This document shows, in pieces, positions 8,810 to 17,634 of a stretch of DNA of 64,000 nucleotides. The position numbers and the translations under genes are program-made. This DNA comes from Imperialibacter sp963977595 (GTDB lineage: Bacteria > Bacteroidota > Bacteroidia > Cytophagales > Cyclobacteriaceae): the NCBI RefSeq assembly GCF_048007035.1, contig NZ_CP180355.1, positions 3,286,001 to 3,350,000 of the forward strand, given 5' to 3'. Each line of letters starts with the position of its first letter. Within the stretch, counting starts at the first letter, position 1. The notes under the pieces are model-generated. The model saw nothing but the letters and a program-made list of their open reading frames with translations. It searched no databases and was not told where the DNA came from.

Positions 8810-9642
8810 AAAGTATACTGACAAAAATAGGTGGGTTAATAGCACTCGCAGGAATTTTTTCAGCGTTCGGTCAGTACGCTGGTGATCGTGCATTTAGAAC
8901 CCTTAGTAACCGAAGTTTCAAAAAGGGTGAGCTTTTGGAGTACAGGCTGCATATTGGCATGCTGACCGCCGGTGAAGCTACGATGAGCATTCTGCCGGAT
9001 ATTGAAAGGCGGAACGGGAGGCCCTGCTACCGCATCGACGTCTACGGAAAAACTACAGGCTTGGCCGATTTTCTGTATAGCGTAAAGGACAACTGGGGCA
9101 CTTATTATGACACCGCCTCTCTGGTGCCGCACCAGTTTTACAGGAATATCCAGGAAGGAAGGTATAGAAAATACGAAGTGGTTGATTTTGATCACCAGAA
9201 CGAAAAGGCCAAAGTGACCACGCTGGACAAGCATACCTTTAGGCCGAAGGAAACTAAAATGTACGACATACCGTCCAATATCCAGGACCTGGTAAGTGGT
9301 TACTACTACATCCGGACGCTTGACTTTTCAAAAACTCAACCCAACGATACGCTCCAGGTAAAGGCTTTTTTCGACAAAGAGCTTTTCGATATGAAAATCA
9401 GGTTTGTGAGGCGTGAAGTGCTTAAGACCAAGCTCGGCAAGATCAACTCATTGGTTTTTGCACCTGTTATGCCTGAAAACAGTATTTTTGAAGGGGAAGA
9501 TGCTATCTTGCTATGGATGTCTGACGATGCGAATAAGATTCCGCTCAAAGTGAGAGCTAAGATGTTTTTAGTGGGTTCGGTAGACATTGATATCACCGAC
9601 GCAAAGAATATTAAGTCTAGGCTGGCGGTCGTTCAGGAGTAG
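8806..9642 (+). CDS. DUF3108 domain-containing exported protein
   Basis: A 278-residue protein with a signal peptide (about residues 1-22, ending SAFGQ). The DUF3108 fold is recognised by the pattern GELLEYRLHIGMLTAGEATM, then VKDNWGTYYDTASLVPHQFYR, and by repeated beta-strand spacing. Family members are periplasmic beta-barrel-like proteins of unknown function, common in Bacteroidota. It overlaps the preceding aminopeptidase gene by 4 bases, suggesting a shared envelope role. A perfect 13-base palindrome (taacaa-a-ttgtta, 9646-9658) follows the stop. Confidence 0.82.
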   Translation: MKSILTKIGGLIALAGIFSAFGQYAGDRAFRTLSNRSFKKGELLEYRLHIGMLTAGEATMSILPDIERRNGRPCYRIDVYGKTTGLADFLYSVKDNWGTYYDTASLVPHQFYRNIQEGRYRKYEVVDFDHQNEKAKVTTLDKHTFRPKETKMYDIPSNIQDLVSGYYYIRTLDFSKTQPNDTLQVKAFFDKELFDMKIRFVRREVLKTKLGKINSLVFAPVMPENSIFEGEDAILLWMSDDANKIPLKVRAKMFLVGSVDIDITDAKNIKSRLAVVQE

Positions 9643-9793
9643 TATTAACAAATTGTTACCGCTTTTACATTCAGTTCTTTATTGTCTACTTTTAAGCCGT
9701 CTTTAGTATTCGTAGCTGGTTTTTATCAGTTGAGTAACAAAAAATACAGCGCTAAGACCTGGTTTTTAAATTATCGTAATCCCCCGGTGAACA

Positions 9794-10483
9794 ATGGGAA
9801 ATAAGCAATCACAAAAGGTACTGGTAGTAGACGATGAAGCTGACATATTAGAGCTGCTAAAGTACAACCTGGCCAAAGAAGGTTATGACGTAAAGACGTC
9901 GCTCGATGGTAGAAAGGCCGTTGAAATTGCCAAAACCTACCATCCCGACCTCATTCTGCTGGACATAATGATGCCTCATCAGGACGGTGTGGAAACATGC
10001 AGGCAGCTAAGAGAGATACCAGAGCTCAATAATTCTTTCGTTATTTTTCTAACAGCACGGTCCGAAGAATACTCGGAGGTAGCGGCTTTTGATATCGGAG
10101 CCGACGATTATATAACAAAGCCGATTAAGCCGAGGGCTTTGATGAGCAGGATAAACGCCTTGTTCAGAAGAGACTCTAAAAAGAAGAAGGACAACAATCA
10201 GGTGTCGGCAGGTGATTTAAGTATTGACCGGACAAGCTACACTGCCACCATTGGAGAGGACAAGATCAACCTTCCCAAAAAGGAATTTGAGCTGCTGTAC
10301 TTCCTTGCCCAAAACCCTGGAAAGGTGTTCAGCCGGGATGATCTGTTGCAGAACATATGGGGCACCGACGTATATGTGTTGGCACGCACAGTCGATGTGC
10401 ATATCAGAAAAGTCAGAGAGAAAATAGGGGAAGGATATATATCTACCGTGAAAGGCGTTGGATATAAGTTTGAGGCTAACTAA
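9794..10483 (+). CDS. OmpR/PhoB-family response regulator
   Basis: A 229-residue two-domain regulator. The receiver domain (about 8-125) has the acidic pair in VVDDEAD, phospho-acceptor Asp in LILLDIMMP, Thr/Ser in FLTARSEE and Lys in YITKPIKP. The C-terminal winged helix (about 135-228) has the PhoB-type ending RTVDVHIRKVREKIG...GVGYKFE. It binds DNA when phosphorylated by the kinase 6 bases downstream. The pair looks like PhoB/PhoR, but no Pst transport or PhoU gene is nearby, so phosphate control is a guess. Confidence 0.93.
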   Translation: MGNKQSQKVLVVDDEADILELLKYNLAKEGYDVKTSLDGRKAVEIAKTYHPDLILLDIMMPHQDGVETCRQLREIPELNNSFVIFLTARSEEYSEVAAFDIGADDYITKPIKPRALMSRINALFRRDSKKKKDNNQVSAGDLSIDRTSYTATIGEDKINLPKKEFELLYFLAQNPGKVFSRDDLLQNIWGTDVYVLARTVDVHIRKVREKIGEGYISTVKGVGYKFEAN

Positions 10484-10489
10484 GCTTTT

Positions 10490-11572
10490 ATGTTGCTTAA
10501 CTCCCGAGCCCTTGCGCTGCTGCTATCTGTTTCCATATCCGTTATTACTACTGCTTTTTTGTACCTGCTGCCTCAGGTAACCGTCACAGCTCTTTTTGTC
10601 GCATTTGGGCTTTCGTTTTCGTCTTCTTATCTGTTGATCAGCGTCGTGCTGGAATTTCTTTTTTTTAAGGAAATCAATGGCATTAATGAAGCATTTGAAA
10701 ACATAAGGAAAAAAGATTTCACTGAAGTAGACGATCCCTCTTCAAATCCCCTCAGCCCCCTTAAGAAAATCAACGAAGAGATTTATTCCTATGCAAAAAT
10801 TAAGCAGCGGGAGATTGATGAGTTGAAGAAGATGGAGGCTTTCAGAAGGGAGTTTCTTGCCGATGTTTCCCATGAGCTGAAGACACCCATTTTTGCCGCT
10901 CAGGGATTTGTGCACACACTTTTGGATGGAGCGGTTGAAGACAAGTCTGTTAGGATCAAGTTCTTGAAAAAAGCCGCCAAGAGCCTTGATGGTCTGGATA
11001 TTCTGGTGCACGACCTGTTAACCATTTCTCAAATGGAAACCGGTGAAATTAAAATGCATTTTGAAGACTTTGATGTTCGGGAGCTTACAGAAGAAATCAT
11101 TGAGCAGTTCGAAGAAAAAGCCGAGAAGAAAAAAATCAAGCTTAGCTATACGAAGGCGGGGAAGGCCCCGATTTATGTTCACGCCGATTTTCAGAGAATC
11201 TATCAGGTGCTGACTAACCTCATTTCGAATGGAATCAAGTATACCAAGGATGAAGGCATGGTGGAGATCGATTTCGAAGAGGGAAAACATGATGTAACTA
11301 TATTCGTCAAAGATACCGGGCGTGGAATACCTCCTGAAGACTTGAAGCGGGTGTTCGAACGGTTTTATAGAGTGGAAAAGAGCCGGTCGAAAGAAAAAGG
11401 TGGGACTGGTTTGGGGCTTGCCATCGTCAAGCACATTATCGAAGCCCATGGCAGCAAAGTCAGTGTTACCAGCACGGTGGGCAAAGGCTCAACTTTCTTT
11501 TTTAAACTCCGCAAGAGCGACATGGAGGAAATAGAAGTTCTTCGGGATGACTCACCCGACGAGGATGAGTAG
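10490..11572 (+). CDS. Sensor histidine kinase (PhoR-like)
   Basis: A 360-residue inner-membrane kinase with two transmembrane helices (about residues 5-25 and 30-55) and almost no periplasmic loop. A HAMP-like linker follows, then a HisKA domain with the phospho-acceptor in FLADVSHELKTPI and a HATPase_c domain with the N box (NLISNGIKYT), G1 (DTGRGIP), F box (FERFYRV) and G2 (GGTGLGLAIVKHI). It lacks the PAS domain of classic PhoR. It is co-transcribed with the response regulator 6 bases upstream and probably phosphorylates it. Confidence 0.93.
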   Translation: MLLNSRALALLLSVSISVITTAFLYLLPQVTVTALFVAFGLSFSSSYLLISVVLEFLFFKEINGINEAFENIRKKDFTEVDDPSSNPLSPLKKINEEIYSYAKIKQREIDELKKMEAFRREFLADVSHELKTPIFAAQGFVHTLLDGAVEDKSVRIKFLKKAAKSLDGLDILVHDLLTISQMETGEIKMHFEDFDVRELTEEIIEQFEEKAEKKKIKLSYTKAGKAPIYVHADFQRIYQVLTNLISNGIKYTKDEGMVEIDFEEGKHDVTIFVKDTGRGIPPEDLKRVFERFYRVEKSRSKEKGGTGLGLAIVKHIIEAHGSKVSVTSTVGKGSTFFFKLRKSDMEEIEVLRDDSPDEDE

Positions 11573-11744
11573 TAAGTGCCGCTGCGCAAAAATAATCAGT
11601 AAATTTTTGGGTGTTGCTTTTGAAGCAGCTATACTGGCACAAGTCTGAGGAGACCTGCTGGACGGAGCTTGTAAGCAAATGGCGAGAACAAACGCAAGGC
11701 GGGCAGGTTTGAATTGGAGAAAATACGAACGACCCGACGCATCA

Positions 11745-12440
11745 ATGACAATCAGTGTAATCATTCCAACCTACAATGAAGAGCAGAATATCGTGTGCTT
11801 GATTGAAAGCCTGAAAAAGCACGGTGATGACGAAAGCAGGGAAATAATTGTTGTGGATGGAGGGAGCAGTGACGGCACAGCTCGATTAGCTGCGGCTGCG
11901 GGGGCGGTGGTGGTTAAAACTGCTGTCAGGCAGCGATCAGTGCAAATGAACCTTGGTGCTGAAAAAGCCAGCGGCGATGTGTTCTACTTTGTGCATGCCG
12001 ACGTTGTTGTTGAGCCCGACTATGTGACCGATATCTCTCAGTCGCTTTCACTTGGTTACGAAAGCGGCTGTTATCGCTACCGCTTCAATTCGAACAATTT
12101 GCCGCTTAGAATCAATGCTTTTTTTACAAGGTTCCCATTTCTTTGGTGCCGGGGCGGCGATCAAACGCTTTTTATCACAAAAGAGCTTTTTCGGAATTTG
12201 GGCGGCTTTCAGGAACACTATCTTATCATGGAGGACTATGACATCATAGAACGGATAAAGAAAAAAAGCAGCTTCCGCATCATGCCCAGGGATATAGTAG
12301 TGTCAGCAAGAAAATATGACACCAATAGCTACCTTCGGGTTCAATTTGCTAACTTTTTAGTTTTTAGCTTGTATTTTTGGGGCGCTTCTCAGCATAGGCT
12401 GGCAAGCCTTTATAAAAAACTACTCAAGACTGATCAATAG
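11745..12440 (+). CDS. Family 2 glycosyltransferase (TIGR04283-like)
   Basis: A 231-residue GT-A fold glycosyltransferase. The start is set at the ATG at 11745 because MTISVIIPTYNEE is the canonical GT2 opening; the frame is open back to 11679, but the extra 22 residues are Arg-rich and unlike the family. Motifs seen are VVDGGSSDGT, FVHADVV (DxD-like metal site) and MEDYDIIERI (acceptor side). The pattern resembles the selenodomain-associated transferase 2 family (TIGR04283). The sugar donor and acceptor are unknown. It is followed 5 bases later by a VOC protein gene. Confidence 0.85.
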   Translation: MTISVIIPTYNEEQNIVCLIESLKKHGDDESREIIVVDGGSSDGTARLAAAAGAVVVKTAVRQRSVQMNLGAEKASGDVFYFVHADVVVEPDYVTDISQSLSLGYESGCYRYRFNSNNLPLRINAFFTRFPFLWCRGGDQTLFITKELFRNLGGFQEHYLIMEDYDIIERIKKKSSFRIMPRDIVVSARKYDTNSYLRVQFANFLVFSLYFWGASQHRLASLYKKLLKTDQ

Positions 12441-12445
12441 GTTCT

Positions 12446-13513
12446 ATGGAAAGTTACATTACTGGAGTTCAGCAGGCAGGCATAGGTGTGCCGGATATTG
12501 ATAAATACTGGCCATGGTACAGCAAAATGTTCGGCTTGTCTGTCGCCATCTTCGACGACAGAGCTGAAGCAGCACTTATGACGCCCTACACCGGCGGAGA
12601 GGTGCACTCCAGAAGGGCTGTGCTGGCGTTGAATATGGCAGGAGGCGGTGGTGCGGAAATTTGGCAGTTTACAAGCAGAACACCCGGCAGCTGCTCTTTT
12701 AACCCTGTGTATGGTGACCTCGGTCTGTTCGCTCTAAAGATCAAAACCCGAAACATCAAATCATTTGTAGCACTTGCTCAAAGCGCCAAAGCGGAGGTGT
12801 CGGAGATTCTGACAGACTCTAAAGGGAGAGGATATGCGTGGGTAAAGGATCCAATGGGTAATATATTCCAGGTTGTTGAGATTTCAGAAGGATGGTTCGG
12901 CGAGAATGGCAACCTCACTGGCGGCATCTTCGGAGCCGTTATAGGAGTTTCGTCAGTGGACAAATCGCTGTCATTTTACCAGACGCTGCTTGGTACGTCC
13001 GGAGTAGTGTTCGATGAAGAAGCCAAGGGAGACAAGTTCGTCGATGCTGGCTCACCGTCTGTCCGGCGACTGGTGTTGAGCAAAACTCCCGGACAAGTGG
13101 GAGCGTTTAGTCAACTGCTGGGCGGGATAGAGCTTGAGCTTGTTGAACGGAAAGACAAAGCAGGAAAAAGAATTTTTGACGATACCAGATATTGGGGCGA
13201 CTGTGGATTCATCCACCTTTGCTTCGATGTGCTGGATATGGAGCCTCTTCAGAAGGTGCTGAACAAAGCTGGCCACAAATTTACCATTGATAGCAAAGGC
13301 ACTTTTGCTATGGGTGAAGCCGGAGGTCGGTTCGCCTATGTAGAAGACCCCGATGGAGCTCTGATAGAACTGGTCGAGACTCATAAAATACCAATCATGA
13401 AGAAGTATGGTTGGTTTTTGGATCTCACGAAGCGAAAGGGAAACAAGCCGTTAGCCAAGTGGATGTTCAAGGTGTTGGCCATGGCGAGCCCCAAAGCGAA
13501 AGCACTGGACTAG
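12446..13513 (+). CDS. VOC (glyoxalase/dioxygenase superfamily) protein, two modules
   Basis: A 355-residue protein with two vicinal-oxygen-chelate modules. The first begins GVQQAGIGVPDIDKYWPWY and ends WVKDPMGNIFQVVEI; the second begins GVSSVDKSLSFYQ and ends YVEDPDGALIELVE. The repeated KDPxGN/EDPDG ends are typical VOC signatures. Enzymes of this fold act on small organic molecules using a bound metal, but the reaction cannot be named here. It is transcribed 5 bases after the glycosyltransferase. Its TAG stop at 13511-13513 interlocks with the stop codon of the convergent GH113-like gene. Confidence 0.83.
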   Translation: MESYITGVQQAGIGVPDIDKYWPWYSKMFGLSVAIFDDRAEAALMTPYTGGEVHSRRAVLALNMAGGGGAEIWQFTSRTPGSCSFNPVYGDLGLFALKIKTRNIKSFVALAQSAKAEVSEILTDSKGRGYAWVKDPMGNIFQVVEISEGWFGENGNLTGGIFGAVIGVSSVDKSLSFYQTLLGTSGVVFDEEAKGDKFVDAGSPSVRRLVLSKTPGQVGAFSQLLGGIELELVERKDKAGKRIFDDTRYWGDCGFIHLCFDVLDMEPLQKVLNKAGHKFTIDSKGTFAMGEAGGRFAYVEDPDGALIELVETHKIPIMKKYGWFLDLTKRKGNKPLAKWMFKVLAMASPKAKALD

Positions 13514-14562
13514 TTGCCTGCCTGGGGAATATTTGCTTCCCGGCCATACCACTTTTTGATAACAACTTCTGCGGGTTTGTTTTGTGGCGTGTAGTCGTTG
13601 TTCTCCATTCCGCCAGCCCTGGGGTGATCAGGATACCATTTCCAAAGAAACCCGCCAGAAAACCATGGCTCGTCCCAGAAAGACTGGAAGAGCGCCTCAT
13701 ACGTATTGCTCTGGGCCTGGAGGTTTAGCGGCTGTTCTTTTTCGTTCAATTCCCAATGTTTAGCTGCTGCATAGTCAGCGCTGCGGTAGCCATATTCAGT
13801 GAACAGAATGGGGCGGTTAAATTTTTTAGAAAGCTTTTCCAGTGACTTTTTCGGCTCCGCCCAATTTTTCTTCAGCTGTTTTACTGAAGGTGTTTTTTCG
13901 TCGCTGATTGGGAAGTATGCATCAATGCCAATGTAGTCCACCTGTTCCCAGCAGCTTACCTCCATATAGTTGTCCCAGTTGGCGGCATAGGTCAGTTTGC
14001 CTTTGAAGTTCGCCCGGCACGTGGTAGCAAGTTTCACCCAAAAATCAGGGCGGTGTATGATGGCCTGATTGAATTCAGTGCCAATGCAAAAAATTTCGGC
14101 ATTCAATGAGTCGGCCACTTTCAGGTAAGTCATGATGTAGCTCAGATAGTTTTCTTCCCATGTCGCCCATTCTTCCTCCGTTTGAAGTACGAAATCGCCT
14201 GCCCAGCCGTCGCCTCTCACCCAAACATGCGGTTTCACCATTACTTTAAGGCCTTTGCTATGGGCAGCCACAATCTGTTGCCCCACGCCATTGGTTGTTT
14301 CGCCACCCCATTGGCGGGAGTGATTGAAGTGCAGCTCAGGAGAGTGCCCCGGGGCAAAGGCAAAGGGAATAATAGCAACCCATTTGGCACCAACGCTGTC
14401 GAGGTGCTCAAGTTCTTCTTCAGTGCTTACTTCCCTGCCTGCCACCAGCGACACACCGCTTATCTTTTGCCCCAAATGGACTGGGGCGTTTTGCATATAA
14501 CAACCAGACAGCGTCGTGGCGATAAATGCTGAGATAAGTACAGCGAGTTTAGGATGATTCAT
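13510..14562 (-). CDS. Glycoside hydrolase family 113-like lipoprotein
   Basis: A 350-residue protein with a lipoprotein signal peptide (lipobox LSGC near residue 20; start ATG at 14562, preferred over the upstream extension to 14595). The rest is a (beta/alpha)8 barrel: KVMVKPHVWVRGDGWAG, then CIGTEFNQAI with the likely acid/base Glu, and PILFTEYGYRSADYAA with the likely nucleophile Glu. This matches GH113, whose known members include beta-mannanases. The lipid anchor suggests action in the periplasm or at the cell surface. It is convergent with, and overlaps by 4 bases, the VOC gene. Substrate is not proven. Confidence 0.82.
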   Translation of the reverse strand: MNHPKLAVLISAFIATTLSGCYMQNAPVHLGQKISGVSLVAGREVSTEEELEHLDSVGAKWVAIIPFAFAPGHSPELHFNHSRQWGGETTNGVGQQIVAAHSKGLKVMVKPHVWVRGDGWAGDFVLQTEEEWATWEENYLSYIMTYLKVADSLNAEIFCIGTEFNQAIIHRPDFWVKLATTCRANFKGKLTYAANWDNYMEVSCWEQVDYIGIDAYFPISDEKTPSVKQLKKNWAEPKKSLEKLSKKFNRPILFTEYGYRSADYAAAKHWELNEKEQPLNLQAQSNTYEALFQSFWDEPWFSGGFLWKWYPDHPRAGGMENNDYTPQNKPAEVVIKKWYGREANIPQAGN

Positions 14563-14622
14563 GGCCTGAAAGCGAAATATTAAGAAATATGACACTTTTC
14601 AGGCGCAATTCAAATCAATTCA

Positions 14623-17388
14623 TCAACCGGTGTTTCGCATAGCACTTGCTATTGCATTGATAGTAATGAGCAAATGAGTAAGTGTTACCTCTGTCTTGTC
14701 AGATCCTTCTTCTTTCTCTTTGCGCCACTTTTTGAGCAAACTCACCTGGGTCTTGTGAAGGTTGTCCATCAAGGATGCTCTCAAAAGACTGGAATAGTAG
14801 TGGTTTCTCCGCCTTTCCTTCATTGGCCTTCCCAGAAGACCTTCAAGCGCTTCACTTGTTTTCTTTAGCTCCGTAATAAAGATGTTGAGGAATTTATCTC
14901 TCACTTTGTCGTCAGTTACCAGCGACGCATACTCCTTCATAATCAATTCGTCAGTGGAAGCGAGGCTGGTGTCGATGTTGGTGAAAACATACCGAATGAG
15001 AGGATCAAACTTGATTGCCTTCTTGAACTCCGCATAAATTTCGGGCTGATTGTCTCTCAAATTCTGCAGAGTAGATCCAACGCCAAACCAGCTGGTCATA
15101 TTGTACCTCGACTGGCTCCAGCTAAATACCCACGGAATGGCTCTCAGATCCTCCAATGACTTGGCGCCGGACCTTCTAGCAGGCCTCGAACCAATTTTGC
15201 TGGATTCGATAGCATCGATGGGGGTAGCTTCTCTGAAAAACTGTATGAAGCCTTCTTCATGCATCAACTTCTCGTAGTAGCCTTTGCTTTCGTTGGCGAG
15301 CTTCTCAAGAATTTCCGCCATAGGGTGATACTTTCTCTCGGTCACTCCGTCCAAAATAGTTCGGGCGGCTGTGCTGGCAACCAACAGTTCCAGGTTGTAC
15401 TCAGCGTTTACCTTGTTGGCATACTTTTGCGCAATGGTTTCACCCTGTTCGGTCAGCCGGATGGCTCCCTGAAGCGAAGAATGCGGAAGGGCGTTAACGA
15501 AGTAGTGCGTTGGGCCAGCGCCCCGGCTGATTGAGCCGCCTTTGCCATGGAAGAACACAATTTTCACGCCCAGATCACGTCCAATTTGGCTCAACCGAGA
15601 CTGTGCTTTGTACAAGTTCCACTGGCTGGCCATGATGCCACCATCTTTGTTACTATCGCTATATCCTACCATCACTTGCTGGAAGAGCGAACTGGCCTGG
15701 TTCTTCGTTTTTATGTATTTAATGCTTCTTTTGGTGAAAGGATGCTCCAAAAAGCCTTGTAAAATTTGACCGCCGTTTTCAAGGTCTTCTATCGTTTCAA
15801 GCAATGGAACCACCGGCAAAATACAAACGAGCCCTTCTTCCGATTGGGTTGTTAGCCCGGCTTCTCTCGCTAGCAGATAAACGGCGAGCAAATCGGAGAC
15901 ACTCCGGGTCATGCTGACAATGAGTGAGCCGATGCCTTCTGTGCCATACTTTGAAATGTGCTGCTCCACCACCTTGAGGCAGTCTACCACAGCCTGGGCG
16001 TTTTCACCCAGCGGAACATTCTTGTTGGCGAAAGGCCGGTTGGAGGCTAGCTCTTTGTTCAGAAAGGCCAGTCTCTCTTCTTCATTCCACTGCAGGTAGT
16101 CAGCCCCTTTCAGACCAGCGGCGTCCATCAGCTGAGAAATAGCCTTGTCGTGAAATGCACTGTTTTGGCGTATATCGAGGCGGGCCAGGTGAAGGCCAAA
16201 TGTTTCTACGATCCTGATGGCTCCTATTACCTCATCAAAAGCAATGGATTTGGCGCCATAGTCTATGAGTGCATCTTTTAAAATGGTAAGATCGTCTATC
16301 AGCTCTTTTGAGCCAGCATAGGCACCTTTGAAGTCTTGTAGCTCGGTGGCATGACCCCTTTTGGTGTCAATGGGTAGTCGGGCCATGAGAATATTGACGA
16401 ACTGCCGAAATGCTTCGCCCTTGTTGCGTTGCAAAGCTTCAATTCCTTTTTCACCCAACTCATGCATCAGGTGGTAGGCCCTCTCTCTTAGTGGCGGGTA
16501 CACTTTATCAATGTCGCAAGCCAGGCTAAGGTGCTTTACCAGCATAAGTAACCGGCGGCGCACTACCACGATGGCATTGAGTCTTAAGGTCTGTAGCGTT
16601 TCGGCGGTCACCTGGGCAGTTACCAGTGGGTGACCATCTCTGTCTCCGCCCACCCAGTCACCAAAGCTGATCTTCGGAAAGGCGGTGTTGTTGAGGAGAA
16701 GAGACCTGTCAAACCCTGCGTCATCCCACGCTTGTATCATGCGGCGGTCAAGCACTGGTATCACGTCCGGGAACACATTTACCAGGTAGTGAAGTATATT
16801 TCTTAACTCAGAGGCTACGTCCGGCTTCTCCACATAAATCTCTCCGGTTTTCCAGAGGCGGTACAATACCAGTTTTATGTTGTGTCTGATATTGTCCTTC
16901 TCTTTTTTCGTGTACATCTGGTTTTCCCGCTGCACGATGAGGAGGTATAACTCCCTGTGGTGCTCGAGAACGGATGCACGCTTGGCTTCCGTTGGGTGTG
17001 CCGTGAGCACCGGCTCAATTGAAATCTCGGCCAGTTTGCTGGCAATGTCTTTTGGGCTGACTCCAGCCTCCTTGAGCGATTGTAAATTTCTGGCCCACAA
17101 ACCACTGATACTAGCCAGCGACTGGTCTTCCAAATGCCTGCGGCTTTGCACAGCCGCATTTACTTCAACCATGTTCACTATTTGAAACACCAGTGAGTAA
17201 AGCTGAATCTCCTTTTCGCTAAGCTGGTCGGTATTGCTAAAGTTTATTTTGTTAATCCAGGGAATTTTGGAAGCAATGGCTTCTTCACCGTTTTCGGATA
17301 ATGAATCCCTAAGGGCTTCCAGCAAAAAGGTCAGGTCTTCGTAAGGCTTGCCAAGTTCAATCCTTACCTGTTCCAGCACGTCTCTCAT
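14623..17388 (-). CDS. ppc: Phosphoenolpyruvate carboxylase
   Basis: A 921-residue cytoplasmic enzyme that carboxylates phosphoenolpyruvate to oxaloacetate, feeding the TCA cycle. The catalytic His lies in PVLTAHPTEAKR; other family motifs are GGDRDGHP, MVGYSDSNKDGG, FHGKGGSISRGAGPTH, and the regulatory/active-site run SRPARRSG then WVFSWSQSR. The C-terminal end ITINAIASAMRNTG is canonical (final NTG). Length is normal and the gene is complete. It appears to be transcribed alone. Confidence 0.97.
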   Translation of the reverse strand: MRDVLEQVRIELGKPYEDLTFLLEALRDSLSENGEEAIASKIPWINKINFSNTDQLSEKEIQLYSLVFQIVNMVEVNAAVQSRRHLEDQSLASISGLWARNLQSLKEAGVSPKDIASKLAEISIEPVLTAHPTEAKRASVLEHHRELYLLIVQRENQMYTKKEKDNIRHNIKLVLYRLWKTGEIYVEKPDVASELRNILHYLVNVFPDVIPVLDRRMIQAWDDAGFDRSLLLNNTAFPKISFGDWVGGDRDGHPLVTAQVTAETLQTLRLNAIVVVRRRLLMLVKHLSLACDIDKVYPPLRERAYHLMHELGEKGIEALQRNKGEAFRQFVNILMARLPIDTKRGHATELQDFKGAYAGSKELIDDLTILKDALIDYGAKSIAFDEVIGAIRIVETFGLHLARLDIRQNSAFHDKAISQLMDAAGLKGADYLQWNEEERLAFLNKELASNRPFANKNVPLGENAQAVVDCLKVVEQHISKYGTEGIGSLIVSMTRSVSDLLAVYLLAREAGLTTQSEEGLVCILPVVPLLETIEDLENGGQILQGFLEHPFTKRSIKYIKTKNQASSLFQQVMVGYSDSNKDGGIMASQWNLYKAQSRLSQIGRDLGVKIVFFHGKGGSISRGAGPTHYFVNALPHSSLQGAIRLTEQGETIAQKYANKVNAEYNLELLVASTAARTILDGVTERKYHPMAEILEKLANESKGYYEKLMHEEGFIQFFREATPIDAIESSKIGSRPARRSGAKSLEDLRAIPWVFSWSQSRYNMTSWFGVGSTLQNLRDNQPEIYAEFKKAIKFDPLIRYVFTNIDTSLASTDELIMKEYASLVTDDKVRDKFLNIFITELKKTSEALEGLLGRPMKERRRNHYYSSLLRASLMDNLHKTQVSLLKKWRKEKEEGSDKTEVTLTHLLITINAIASAMRNTG

Positions 17389-17634
17389 AAAGTATAATTT
17401 TTATGCCGGCATAGCCTTTGTTTGGCTTGAGCCGACTAAGTGTAAATTAGGGCTTCCAAAAATAGTGATTCTTAATGGAAAGGCTATGTGAGTAGAGAGG
17501 AGATTAGTGCTCGTTGCGTAATTTTATGAAATCTTCATAATATTCATGAAATAAATTTGAATTGTTCAATGTAGTGCTTGAGGGTGCCTGGCCTACCATC
17601 AATTACGCAAATGCCTGATAGAGCATTTTTTGTT

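Noticed and set aside
11679..11744. Upstream extension of the family 2 glycosyltransferase
   Set aside because: The Arg-rich leader does not match the family; similarity begins at 11745.
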